From positions 1 to 64,000 of the forward strand of contig CAJUAL010000004.1 of assembly GCA_910584405.1 (NCBI GenBank): a stretch of 64,000 nt of DNA, given 5' to 3'. The notes under the pieces are model-generated. The model saw nothing but the letters and a program-made list of their open reading frames with translations. It was not told the origin of the DNA and searched no databases. The DNA comes from an uncultured Vampirovibrio sp. (GTDB lineage: Bacteria; Cyanobacteriota; Vampirovibrionia; Gastranaerophilales; Gastranaerophilaceae). Shown here in pieces: positions 34,615-43,241 of the stretch; within the stretch, counting starts at the first letter, position 1; each line of letters opens with the position of its first letter. Made by a program: the position numbers and the translations under genes.

Positions 34615-34713
34615 GTTTTTATTATAACCAAAATTTGACAAGTTATGAATATTTTTATAAGATTGTAAATATAAAAATATTATGTCTATTGTCGAGCAAA
34701 AGGAGAGAAAAAG

Positions 34714-35525
34714 ATGAAAAGTAAGACTATGATTAGAATTTCGGGGGGGGTAACTCTTATAGCTCAGTAGCAGACTGTCGAAGTCGAGAACTGTTGTTAA
34801 CAAAATACCCTGTGCGGCGAGCACCGCGAAGCGCATTTACGCTTGCGGAGGTATTAATTACTCTCGGCATAATCGGTGTTGTTGCAGCGATTACCATTCC
34901 CGGTTTAATGGCAACGTATCAGAAGAAACAAACTGTTGCTCGGCTTAAAAAAGCATATAGTATTGTACAGCAAGCAGTAAGACTTTCACAAGATGAAAAC
35001 GGCGAAGTTGATTCTTGGGATACAAAATTGAATGGTTCTCAGTTCTTTCATAAATATATTGCTAATTATGTTAAATATCAAAATGAATATACTTCAGCAG
35101 AATTAAAAAATTTAGCTCCACGTACTTTGTTAAATGGTCAAGCGTATTACGGAACAACATATACAACAACAGGTTCTTCACATTTTACATTATTAGACGG
35201 GTCAATGATTACTATGAACTTAAATTCAGGTAATGAACAAGGTTTGTGGGTTGGAATTGATGTGAACGGATTAAGTAAGCCTAACCAAATAGGAAAAGAT
35301 ACATTTTTATTCTTTTTTAGTTCTCAATATGGTTTAAGACCGTTAGGAGAAGTTGGGACACCGGCAAGTTGGCGATATGGGAATATTTATTCAAGAGCGG
35401 TTGTCGGACCTAAGGGTACTAATGGCAATTCTTGCGCTAAAGGAAAAACCGGATATTGGTGTGCAGCTTTAATTATGCAAGACGGTTGGCAAATGGCATC
35501 TGACTACCCTTGGAAGGCTAAATAG
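34714..35525 (+). CDS. prepilin A, frame interrupted at a G8 tract (phase-variable or frameshifted)
   Basis: AAAGGAGAGAAAAAG precedes ATG 34714. As sequenced the frame gives an 18-residue peptide (MKSKTMIRISGGVTLIAQ) ending at TAG 34768. The pilin body lies one nucleotide off. With nine G, or a -1 slip on G-GGG-GGG, the frame is open to 35525: a 41-residue leader ending RSA, then FTLAEVLITLGIIGVVAAIT and a full pilin body of 270 residues in total. Family core DVNGLSKPNQIGKDTFLF and C-terminal GYWCAALIMQDGWQMASDYPW (split for quotation) are intact. No start codon with a ribosome binding site exists in the pilin frame itself. Confidence 0.75.
34743..34750 (+). repeat. G8 homopolymer tract, copy A
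   Basis: AATTTC-G8-TAACTCTTA. The same tract length and flanks recur at 39801 and 54296, each inside the leader of a prepilin gene. I see no other run of eight G in the window. Confidence 0.85.
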
Positions 35526-35580
35526 TGGTAAGGGGTGAATAAAAATTCAGCCTGTTATGTTAAATAATTTTACATAAAAC

Positions 35581-35609
35581 TTGAAATCATACTATGTCGG
35601 TAATAAGAT
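35581..35609 (+). promoter_or_regulatory. candidate promoter for glyQ
   Basis: TTGAAA at 35581-35586, 17-base spacer, TAAGAT at 35604-35609, 40 bases before the ATG. No T-box-like antiterminator is seen in the short leader. Confidence 0.45.
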
Positions 35610-35649
35610 AAAGAAACGAGTGTAGACAGTACAATATTGGACTTATGTT

Positions 35650-36525
35650 ATGGCATTAAATTTTCAAGAACTAGTTTTAAATTTACAAAAATTTTGGGCT
35701 GATTACGGTTGTATAATTCAACAGCCTTACGATATTGAAAAAGGGGCTTCAACAATGAACCCTGCAACTTTTTTAAGATCATTGGGTCCTGAACCGTGGA
35801 ATACAGCTATGATTGAACCTTGCAGAAGACCTACCGATGCAAGATATGGTGAAAACCCTAACCGTTTGGGACATTATTTTCAGTTTCAGGTTATCTTAAA
35901 ACCATCTCCTGATAATGCTCAAGAACTTTATTTAAAAAGTTTGGAAGCTATGGGGATTGATTTATCAAAACACGATGTTCGTTTTGTTGAAGATAATTGG
36001 GAATCTCCAACTTTGGGTGCTGCCGGTGTAGGTTGGGAAGTTTGGCTTGACGGTATGGAAATTACACAATTTACTTATTTCCAGCAAGTCGGCGGTTTGG
36101 AAATTAAACCTGTAGCTTTAGAATTAACTTACGGTTTGGAACGTATTGCTATGTACCTTCAAAATAAAGAATCCGTGTATGATATTATGTGGAATAATGA
36201 ATTGAAGTATGGTGATATTTATCTTCAAAACGAAATTGAACAATCAAAATATAATTTTGAAGTATCTGATACAGATAGCTTATTTACAATGTTTGACCTT
36301 TATCAAAAAGAAGTTGAAAATTGTGTAAATGCGAAGTTGGTGTTACCAGCTTATGATTATGTTTTAAAATGTTCACATACATTTAACCTTCTTGATGCGC
36401 ACGGCGTAATCAGTAAAGATGAAAGAAATAATTTTATCGGCAGAGTAAGAACAATGGCTTCTGCTGTTGCAAGATTGTACGTAGAACAGCGTGAAGCAAT
36501 GGGCTTTCCGCTAATAAAAAAATAA
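35650..36525 (+). CDS. glyQ: glycyl-tRNA synthetase alpha subunit
   Basis: 291 residues. Charges tRNA-Gly with glycine as an alpha2beta2 enzyme. Typical sequence throughout: FWADYGCIIQQPYDIEKGAS, MNPATFLRSLGPEPWNTAMI, EPCRRPTDARYGENPNRLGH, GMEITQFTYFQQVGGLE, LTYGLERIAMYLQ. The beta subunit gene glyS does not follow; two amino acid permeases do. So glyS must be elsewhere. Confidence 0.96.
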   Translation: MALNFQELVLNLQKFWADYGCIIQQPYDIEKGASTMNPATFLRSLGPEPWNTAMIEPCRRPTDARYGENPNRLGHYFQFQVILKPSPDNAQELYLKSLEAMGIDLSKHDVRFVEDNWESPTLGAAGVGWEVWLDGMEITQFTYFQQVGGLEIKPVALELTYGLERIAMYLQNKESVYDIMWNNELKYGDIYLQNEIEQSKYNFEVSDTDSLFTMFDLYQKEVENCVNAKLVLPAYDYVLKCSHTFNLLDAHGVISKDERNNFIGRVRTMASAVARLYVEQREAMGFPLIKK

Positions 36526-36534
36526 GGGAATTAA

Positions 36535-38136
36535 ATGGCTGAAAAATTTAACAGAGCGACCTTTACGAGAAGTTTTTTAAGACACATTACAAGGGTTAAG
36601 GCTCCTGACGAAATGTTAGCGGAAGCTAAAGAGCAAGGGTTAGAAAAAACTCTTGGTGTATGGGATTTGATAATTCTTGGAGTTGGTGCAATTATCGGGT
36701 CAGGTATTTTTGCAGTTGTAGGTATTGCGGCTGCAGGCAGTGCTGACGGTTCTTCCCTTGGGGCAGGACCTGCCTTAATGGTTTCAATGGTAATTGCAGC
36801 TATTGCGTGTATTTTTTCAGCGTTATGTTATTCTGAGTTTGCTACAATGATACCTGTTGCAGGCGGAGCTTATACTTATACTTTTGCAACATTGGGTGAA
36901 TTTGCTGCTTGGATGGTAGGTTGGGTTTTAATGCTTGAATATGCAATCGGATTTATAGCGGTTGCGTGTGCTTGGTCAAACCATTTTGTACAGTTTTTGG
37001 CAGGGTTTGATAAGGTTCTGCCTGCTTGGCTTGCTCACCCGCCTGTTTGGCTTACTAATGATGTGTTTTCGGTAGGTAAGCTTTTGTCTGATAATCCTGA
37101 TATTTTTGTGCCGAGAGTTTTAGGTATACCGATTTGTATAAATTTACCGGCTATTATTATGGTTCTTTTAACTACCGCAATATTAGTGAAGGGTACTAAA
37201 GATTCTACTAAAATGGCAAGTGTTATGGTTGTTATAAAAATGGCTGTTATTGCATTGTTTATTTTAGGCGGAGCTTTCTTTGTTACTCCTGAAAATTGGC
37301 ACCCGTTTGCACCAAACGGTATGCCCGGTATTTGGTCGGCTGCGTTTTTAATATTCTTTGCTTATATCGGGTTTGATGCTTTGGCTACTGCTGCCGAAGA
37401 GTGTAAAAATCCACAAAAAGATTTGCCAATCGGTATTATTGGTTCACTATTAATTACAACTATTGTATATGTTTTAGTAGCTTTGGTTTTAACAGGCATG
37501 CAAAAAACAAGCGGTTCTGTACCTTTAGACTTTTTGAAAGCTCCTATGGCATATTGCATGACTATGACAGGTAAATCTTGGGCTGTATATGCTTCATATT
37601 TTATCTCAATAGGTTCTTTGGCAGGTTTGACTTCTGTATTATTGGTGTTAGAAATGGCTGCTACAAGAATTTTGTATGCAATGAGCCGTGATCATTTTAT
37701 TTCAAAAAGATTTCAACAGCTTCATGCAAAGTTTAAAACTCCTGCATTATTAACTTGGACAGTTGGTATTCTTGCAGTTTTGGGTATTTTAACTTTAAAT
37801 CTTGATGTTGCAGCGGAACTTTGTAATTACGGTACGTTTACATCATTTATTATAGTATGTGTTGCCGTGTTAATTTTACGTCATACAGATCCTGACAGAC
37901 CTCGTCCTTTCAAGGTTCCGTTCTCACCTGTTACACCTGCTTTGGGTATAATTTGCTGCGGCGGATTAATGGTTTATAAATCAATGCAGGCAGGAAGTTC
38001 AGCACTTTTATTCCCTGTATGGCTTGGTGTTGGTGCTATAATTTATTTGTTATACGGATTTATCAAAAACAGAAATAACGAAAATAAAATCCATAGAGAA
38101 ATGATACATGCTTTTGAAAAACAGGAAGAAATTTAA
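36535..38136 (+). CDS. APC-family amino acid permease 1
   Basis: 533 residues, about 12-14 membrane helices. Opens with KTLGVWDLIILGVGAIIGSG, then GIFAVVGIAAAG, the substrate-site glycines of APC transporters; also FLIFFAYIGFDALATAAEEC and NPQKDLPIGIIGS, typical of the CAT/YfnA branch. A 35-residue cytosolic N-terminus precedes the first helix. Starts ten bases after glyQ and four bases before its paralogue, so the three genes are co-transcribed. Substrate not predictable from sequence alone; glycine or a cationic amino acid would suit the company. Confidence 0.88.
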   Translation: MAEKFNRATFTRSFLRHITRVKAPDEMLAEAKEQGLEKTLGVWDLIILGVGAIIGSGIFAVVGIAAAGSADGSSLGAGPALMVSMVIAAIACIFSALCYSEFATMIPVAGGAYTYTFATLGEFAAWMVGWVLMLEYAIGFIAVACAWSNHFVQFLAGFDKVLPAWLAHPPVWLTNDVFSVGKLLSDNPDIFVPRVLGIPICINLPAIIMVLLTTAILVKGTKDSTKMASVMVVIKMAVIALFILGGAFFVTPENWHPFAPNGMPGIWSAAFLIFFAYIGFDALATAAEECKNPQKDLPIGIIGSLLITTIVYVLVALVLTGMQKTSGSVPLDFLKAPMAYCMTMTGKSWAVYASYFISIGSLAGLTSVLLVLEMAATRILYAMSRDHFISKRFQQLHAKFKTPALLTWTVGILAVLGILTLNLDVAAELCNYGTFTSFIIVCVAVLILRHTDPDRPRPFKVPFSPVTPALGIICCGGLMVYKSMQAGSSALLFPVWLGVGAIIYLLYGFIKNRNNENKIHREMIHAFEKQEEI

Positions 38137-38139
38137 TAA

Positions 38140-39675
38140 ATGGATATTAAACAGATTAGCCGAAATATATTTAAAAAAAGAAGTCTGGATGATTTAATTA
38201 AAACAAGTGATCGTTCGGAGTTGAAAAAGACATTAAACGTATTTGACCTTATTGTAATAGGTATAGGTGCGGTTGTAGGAACCGGTATTTTTACTATTAT
38301 CGGAACAGCAATTACGGGAAGTTCTGAAAGTGCGGGAGCAGGCCCTGCTATTGTTATCTCAATGGTTTTGGCGGCTGTTGCTTGTGTTTTTCCTGCTCTT
38401 TGTTATTCGGAAATCGCAGCAATGATACCTGTTGCAGGTAGTGCTTATACTTATACTTATGCTACAATGGGCGAATTTATGGCTTGGATGGTCGGTTGGA
38501 TTCTTATGCTTGAGTATGCAATCGGAAATATTACTGTTGCAAGTGCTTGGACAGGGTATTTTATTCACTTTTTAAGCGGTTTTAAGCATGTTTTACCGTC
38601 TTGGGTTGTTAATTTCCCAATCTGGTTAAGATATGATTATAAAACAATGTCTGAAATGTGTAAGGCTTACGGTTGGGATATTCATGATAAAATCCCTTAT
38701 TTATTCGGACATATTCCTGTTTCGATAAATTTACCTGCTGTTGCTATTGTTTTTCTTTTAACAATACTTCTTGTAAGAGGGGTAAAAGAATCAACAAGGG
38801 TTGCAAGTATTATGGTTGGTGTGAACATGTTTATGATATTGTCTTTTATCATTGTCGGTTCACATTATGTTGTTCCTGAAAATTGGCTTCCGTTTATTCC
38901 TGTAGCTCATCCGTTTCAGGGTATTATGATGGGGGCATTTTTAATATTTTTTGCTTATATCGGATTTGATGCAATTTCTACAACTGCGGAAGAAACTAAG
39001 AATCCTCAAAAAGATTTACCGATTGCAATTTTAGGTACTCTTGTTATTTGTACCGTTTTATATGTTTGTGTGGCTCTTGTATTAACAGGTATTGTTCCTG
39101 TTCACAGTATAAATGTTCAGGCTCCTATTGCTCATGCTATGAGTAAGCTGCCTTGGTTCTCAAAATTAATTGCAATTGGAGCGTTGTGTGCTTTAACTTC
39201 CGTTCTTTTAATTTATCAATTAGGAACAACAAGAATTTTATATGCAATCAGTCGTGACAGATTTTTACCACGTTCTTGGAGAGCTATTCATAAAAAATAT
39301 AAAACTCCGCATGTTATGACTTGGATTTCAGGTATTGTAGTTATTGTTTGCGGATTGTTTATGGACTTAAATATCTCTGCTGCACTTTGTAATTTCGGAA
39401 CGTTCACGTCTTTTGTAATTATTTGTTTAGCTGTTTTAATTTTACGTAAAACAGAACCAAACAGACACAGACCTTTTAAAGTTCCGTTTTGTCCGTGGTT
39501 CCCTCTTGCAGGTATTGCAATTTGCGGGATTTTGATTCTGTTCTCATTAAATACTTTAAAAACTTCATCTGTGTATTTTGCACTATGGCTTTTGGTGGGT
39601 ATATTAATTTATGCCTTCTACGGATATAATCAAAAACGTATAGAAGAACGCGGTAGAATTATTAAAAAGGGTTAA
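38140..39675 (+). CDS. APC-family amino acid permease 2
   Basis: 511 residues, clearly a tandem duplicate of the preceding permease: KTLNVFDLIVIGIGAVVGTG then GIFTIIGTAITG, FLIFFAYIGFDAISTTAEET, NPQKDLPIAILGT and the shared C-terminal RPFKVPF. Divergence across the whole length suggests an old duplication with changed substrate. Only three bases separate the genes. Confidence 0.88.
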   Translation: MDIKQISRNIFKKRSLDDLIKTSDRSELKKTLNVFDLIVIGIGAVVGTGIFTIIGTAITGSSESAGAGPAIVISMVLAAVACVFPALCYSEIAAMIPVAGSAYTYTYATMGEFMAWMVGWILMLEYAIGNITVASAWTGYFIHFLSGFKHVLPSWVVNFPIWLRYDYKTMSEMCKAYGWDIHDKIPYLFGHIPVSINLPAVAIVFLLTILLVRGVKESTRVASIMVGVNMFMILSFIIVGSHYVVPENWLPFIPVAHPFQGIMMGAFLIFFAYIGFDAISTTAEETKNPQKDLPIAILGTLVICTVLYVCVALVLTGIVPVHSINVQAPIAHAMSKLPWFSKLIAIGALCALTSVLLIYQLGTTRILYAISRDRFLPRSWRAIHKKYKTPHVMTWISGIVVIVCGLFMDLNISAALCNFGTFTSFVIICLAVLILRKTEPNRHRPFKVPFCPWFPLAGIAICGILILFSLNTLKTSSVYFALWLLVGILIYAFYGYNQKRIEERGRIIKKG

Positions 39676-39729
39676 GGGGTAAATATATAGAAATATCCTT
39701 AAATCGGGACAAATATAGGAGAGAAAAGT

Positions 39730-40532
39730 ATGAAAAATCAAGCTATGGGGGTGAATGAAGTAAGTAATATCCCTAAAATTCAACAAGGGCTTCAAATTTC
39801 GGGGGGGGTAACTCTTACGGCTTAGCGCGGAGCGCATTTACGCTTGCGGAGGTTTTAATAACCCTCGGCATAATTGGAATTGTTGCCGCACTTACTATTC
39901 CTAGTATGCTGACAAATTTTAAAAAGCGCGAAACTGTTGCAAAAGTTAAGGCAGCATATAGTATATTATCTCAAGCCGTAAAATTGTCTGTTGAAGAGAA
40001 CGGTGAAACCTCAGGTTGGGATACCTCTGACCCATCAGTTGTGGTTGAAAAATATCTTTTACCTTATATGAGTGGTGTATCTAAAATGAAAGGTGCACTT
40101 CGTCCTATGAGAACTCTGTCTTCTCAAGGTAATCTTGAAACAAATCGCTATCTGGACTGGTCTTGGAATCTTACATCTAATCCTATTTATGTTATGCAAA
40201 ACGGAATGTATTTTATGTATTCTAATTCAAATGATGGTTATCCGACAATAGTTGTTGATATAAACGGTTCCGGTAAACCTAATATTATGGGAATTGACGG
40301 TTTTACATTCTGGATAGATCCGAAAACATCTTCAGTTACTCCCGCCGGGTATAATTGTTCTCGAGTTGGAATACTTGGAAAAGGTTGTCCGACTTCATCT
40401 ACCAGAATGTGTGTTCGTGACAATACTTGGCAATACTATCGCGGAGGGTATTGTGCTGCGCTAATGCAAAAAGACGGCTGGACTATCAGTAAGGATTATC
40501 CTTGGGGTAATGGCGGTATAACTAAAAAGTAG
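39730..40532 (+). CDS. prepilin B, frame interrupted at a G8 tract (phase-variable or frameshifted)
   Basis: AGGAGAGAAAAGT precedes ATG 39730. As sequenced the product is a 31-residue peptide ending LQISGGVTLTA at TAG 39823. With one more G the frame runs on as GGGNSYGLARSA then FTLAEVLITLGIIGIVAALT to 40532, 267 residues in all. The pilin frame has no ATG, GTG or TTG between the upstream stop at 39774 and the FTLAE motif, so an independent start is excluded. Family core DINGSGKPNIMGIDGFTF; C-terminal Cys pairs and GYCAALMQKDGWTISKDYPW. The 3' end overlaps the convergent HAD gene by 37 bases. Confidence 0.75.
39801..39808 (+). repeat. G8 homopolymer tract, copy B
   Basis: CAAATTTC-G8-TAACTCTTACGG. 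About 50 bases around it (from CCTAAAATTCAACAAGGGC to ACGGCTTAG) are nearly identical to copy C. Confidence 0.85.
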
Positions 40533-41200
40533 TCTTTATCAAATTCGTCAAAGTTTTTTATAATTCCTCCGACACAAGGTATGGTTTCATAAAGTTCAGG
40601 TGGTTCTTCTGAACATATTGCTATGATTTTACCTATTCCGGCAGAGCGCGCAGATTCAATTCCTGAAATTGCATCTTCTACAACTATACATTCTTCAGGT
40701 TTTAGCCCTAAATTCTTTGCTGCAATTTCATAAATATCAGGTGCAGGTTTCCCCGGAATTTTTCCGTTAGCATAAACAATTTTGTCTAAGTCAAACCATT
40801 TTGCTAAATGGAAATTCTCTATATAAAAATCAACATTTCCTTTATCTGACATAGTTGCAATTGTTCTTGGAATATCGTTTGCTTTTAAGTAATCCAAAAA
40901 CTCTTCAACTCCTTGTGCCATATGAAAATTCTCAGGGTCGTTAAGACACATTTGGCGGTATAAAGCTTCTTTTTCTTGTCCGTATTTTTCAACCATTTCA
41001 GGGGTAGGTTGTTTCCCAATTGCATATTTTATTATCTGTTCGTTTGTTCTGCCAAACATGTATTTAATCATTTCTTCATCAGAAAATTCTGTTCCGCGAA
41101 GTTTTTTTGAATATTCACGCCAAGTTATTTTGTGCAAATGCGAATCCCAAAATAATGTGCCGTTAAAATCAAAAATTATGCCTCTGTACCCTTGCGGCAT
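40496..41200 (-). CDS. HAD-family hydrolase (beta-phosphoglucomutase-like)
   Basis: 234 residues of the HAD IA subfamily. Motif I IIFDFNGTLFWDS: the nucleophile Asp is present but the usual second Asp is Asn. Motif II T/S in TIATMSDKG, motif III K in IPGKPAPDIY, motif IV VVEDAISGIESARSAG. The alpha-helical cap lies after motif I. Phosphatase or phosphomutase; substrate unknown. Its C-terminus overlaps prepilin B, and six bases separate its start from the TPR gene upstream, so those two are one unit. Confidence 0.8.
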   Translation of the reverse strand: MPQGYRGIIFDFNGTLFWDSHLHKITWREYSKKLRGTEFSDEEMIKYMFGRTNEQIIKYAIGKQPTPEMVEKYGQEKEALYRQMCLNDPENFHMAQGVEEFLDYLKANDIPRTIATMSDKGNVDFYIENFHLAKWFDLDKIVYANGKIPGKPAPDIYEIAAKNLGLKPEECIVVEDAISGIESARSAGIGKIIAICSEEPPELYETIPCVGGIIKNFDEFDKDYFLVIPPLPQG

Positions 41201-41205
41201 TTGTT

Positions 41206-41793
41206 TTACCCCCGTTCCATTAATTTGTTGTATAAATCAAGATAAGTTTTTGCTTGTTTTTCTTTACCCATCATTTTATAGGCATATGCAAGATTATAAT
41301 AAAATGACGGTTCATCATTTTTTAAATCTATAGCACGGAAAAAATTATATTTCGCGCTTCCGTATTGTTTTAGTTTTAAATACGCGCAGCCCATATTATA
41401 ATATCCGTAAGCAAAATCAGGTTTATATTTTACGGCTTTTTTAAATTCAGAAAGCGCCATATTTGGTTGTTCTTTTATTAAATATATGTAACCCAAATTG
41501 TAATGAGCTTTATAATATTTAGGGTCTTTTTCTATAGCTTTTTTGAACATATAAACAGCTTCATCAAGTCGGTCTTTGTCTTGAAGAATGTTTCCGATTA
41601 AAAGCCAATCTTCTGCGCTGCGGGTTTCTTCCCCTTTGCTTTTTAATATTTTTAAAGCTTCATCTATCTCGTTTTGAGCATATAAAGCTCTGGCACTTTG
41701 AGAAGTCGCATCTATTGATGTTTCTTCTTCTGCTGCCATAACTTGAGTAAAGCTCAAACCTAAAAATAATAGTATTGTTAGTAATTTTTTCAT
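41206..41793 (-). CDS. secreted tetratricopeptide-repeat protein
   Basis: 195 residues with a signal peptide (MKKLLTILLFLGLSFTQVMA) and about four to five TPR units in residues 35-185 (WLLIGNILQDKDRLDEAVYM, AHYNLGYIYLIKEQPNMALS, GYYNMGCAYLKLKQYGSAKY, FYYNLAYAYKMMGKEKQA). A protein-protein interaction module in the envelope. First gene of a unit with the HAD gene. The same pattern recurs in the larger TPR protein at 43242. Confidence 0.8.
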   Translation of the reverse strand: MKKLLTILLFLGLSFTQVMAAEEETSIDATSQSARALYAQNEIDEALKILKSKGEETRSAEDWLLIGNILQDKDRLDEAVYMFKKAIEKDPKYYKAHYNLGYIYLIKEQPNMALSEFKKAVKYKPDFAYGYYNMGCAYLKLKQYGSAKYNFFRAIDLKNDEPSFYYNLAYAYKMMGKEKQAKTYLDLYNKLMERG

Positions 41794-41859
41794 ACCAAGA
41801 TTATAAAATAAAGTTTGTCAAATTTCCATATAAAAAATTTGACGAAATAAAAAATATAA

Positions 41860-42180
41860 TAATACTGTTATTAATTGATGTCTCTTTTACTGAACTGGTT
41901 CCTGCTATTACTCCTTTTAGCAGGAATTTTTTTGCCGCCGGGGGTAAATTATGTTACAAACAGTTTTACCCTTTGCGAATTAGTTGAGCTTTGCAAGGTG
42001 CAAGATGTTGAGTCTTGTTGCAAGTACGAACGGCTGCGTTTAGTGCGAGGCGGTGCTCGCCGCACGGGGTATTATGCTACTAATCATTTTGTCAAAAGAA
42101 AGGCTAATGCGCTCCGCGCTGAGGACTCAGCCCTAGTGCCGAAGTTTATTACGAGGTGGTACTGCTTTGGATAAATATTG
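41860..42180. other. mosaic region with fragments of prepilin leaders
   Basis: About 460 bases (41794-42256) carry no gene I trust. A plus-strand frame (41878-42174) exists, but it lacks a ribosome binding site and a family. It contains GGGGGTAA and then a degraded FTL-E string (NSFTLCELVELC). It also carries, in reverse orientation, AGCGCGGAGCGCATT and CGGCGAGCACCGC, the segments that precede FTLAE in prepilins B and A. It looks like debris of the prepilin leader cassettes. Confidence 0.4.
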
Positions 42181-42193
42181 CTACAAAAAATAA

Positions 42194-42216
42194 AAGCCGA
42201 TAGTTTATATCGGCTT
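42194..42216 (-). terminator. terminator after the minus-strand Gly-rich gene
   Basis: AAGCCGATA, loop GTTTA, TATCGGCTT; on the minus strand it is followed by TTATTTTTT. Confidence 0.7.
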
Positions 42217-42256
42217 GTAAATTTAGGGGTAATTATATATTTATATTTTATGTCTT

Positions 42257-43000
42257 TTATGTTGTAACTTTGCCTGTAAAGATTGAGATAAGTCCGGCAA
42301 CACCTGCTGTTGCCAGTCCTATAAGTCCTGCTTTACCTTTACCTAAGAATTTAGCAATACCGTAAGCAATACCGCCGATACCTGCTGAACCTGCAACTCT
42401 ACCAAGGTTATGAGCTGTTTTTTCTGTTGTTCCGACAGGTGCTCCGCTGATTTTTGAAATGTTATCTTCTGCAGAATTTCTGTCATATAAGCCGAATGTC
42501 ATAGCTTGAATTGCACCTTGAGTGAAGGATGAGTGAGAGTTTTCTCTCAAGTCTTGGTATATTGATTTACCGCCGTTCATTTGAGCAAATAATGTTGCGG
42601 CTCTTGCTTTTAATTCTTTTTCAGAAGCATCACCATATGCTAATCTGACTGTTTCTACATAGTTATTATAAGCATCCATAATCTGGTCTTGTTCGTTTGC
42701 TAAGATTTTATCTTTAAGAATCATAGCTGCACCTTTTACTGCTTCAACAGAACCGTTTATTCTTAAATCAACATTTCTTTGACCGTTTTGCTGTTCAACA
42801 TTGTAATTTTGGTTGAAATGAAGATTGTTCATCATATTATCATAATATTGTTGGTTGTTATAACCTCCAACCATTGGCATCCCGCCAAAAATACTGCTGT
42901 TATAGCCCATATTGTAATCAAGATCTAACGGATCCACAGAATACGGATTATTAAATCCTCCGCCAACTGGCATTGTTACATTGCTAACTTCGTTAACCAT
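42257..43000 (-). CDS. lineage-specific protein with C-terminal Gly-rich hydrophobic segment
   Basis: 247 residues from ATG 43000 (GGAGG six bases upstream; the TTG four codons earlier overlaps that site). N-terminal 75 residues are rich in N, Y, M and G (FNNPYSVDPLDLDYNMGYN), then a helical part with SVEAVKGAAMILKDKILANE and LKARAATLFAQ, and a Gly/Ala-rich hydrophobic stretch at about 200-243 (GSAGIGGIAYGIAKFLG then LIGLATAGVAGLISIF). No signal peptide. Function unknown; architecture recalls the protein at 8526. Confidence 0.6.
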   Translation of the reverse strand: MVNEVSNVTMPVGGGFNNPYSVDPLDLDYNMGYNSSIFGGMPMVGGYNNQQYYDNMMNNLHFNQNYNVEQQNGQRNVDLRINGSVEAVKGAAMILKDKILANEQDQIMDAYNNYVETVRLAYGDASEKELKARAATLFAQMNGGKSIYQDLRENSHSSFTQGAIQAMTFGLYDRNSAEDNISKISGAPVGTTEKTAHNLGRVAGSAGIGGIAYGIAKFLGKGKAGLIGLATAGVAGLISIFTGKVTT

Positions 43001-43241
43001 ATTAACCTCCAATAAAATAAATATTAACTAATCTTTTTAACCTACCTTACTTATATAAACAAATTTGCTCTTGTAGAATTGTTTAGTTTGAAGATTTTTG
43101 TTAATATTTTGTTACAATTTGTGTTTATTATGTATTAAAACATTCATATACTTCGATTTTTATAAAATTTACCACTTTTAGTTGATGTGGAGATTGATAG
43201 ATTCAGGTATTATTGTTAGAGCATAAGAAGGATTTTTTATT

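Noticed and set aside
34750..34800. tRNA-like string TAGCTCAGTAGCAGACTG near prepilin A
   Set aside because: Only a D-arm-like match; no acceptor stem, anticodon arm or T-arm can be formed, and the other two G8 loci lack it.
35526..35649. T-box riboswitch before glyQ
   Set aside because: The leader is short, with no specifier stem, no T-box consensus and no terminator hairpin.
41878..42174. 99-codon open frame as a real gene
   Set aside because: No ribosome binding site, odd composition, and it is made of segments also found in prepilin leaders; treated as debris.
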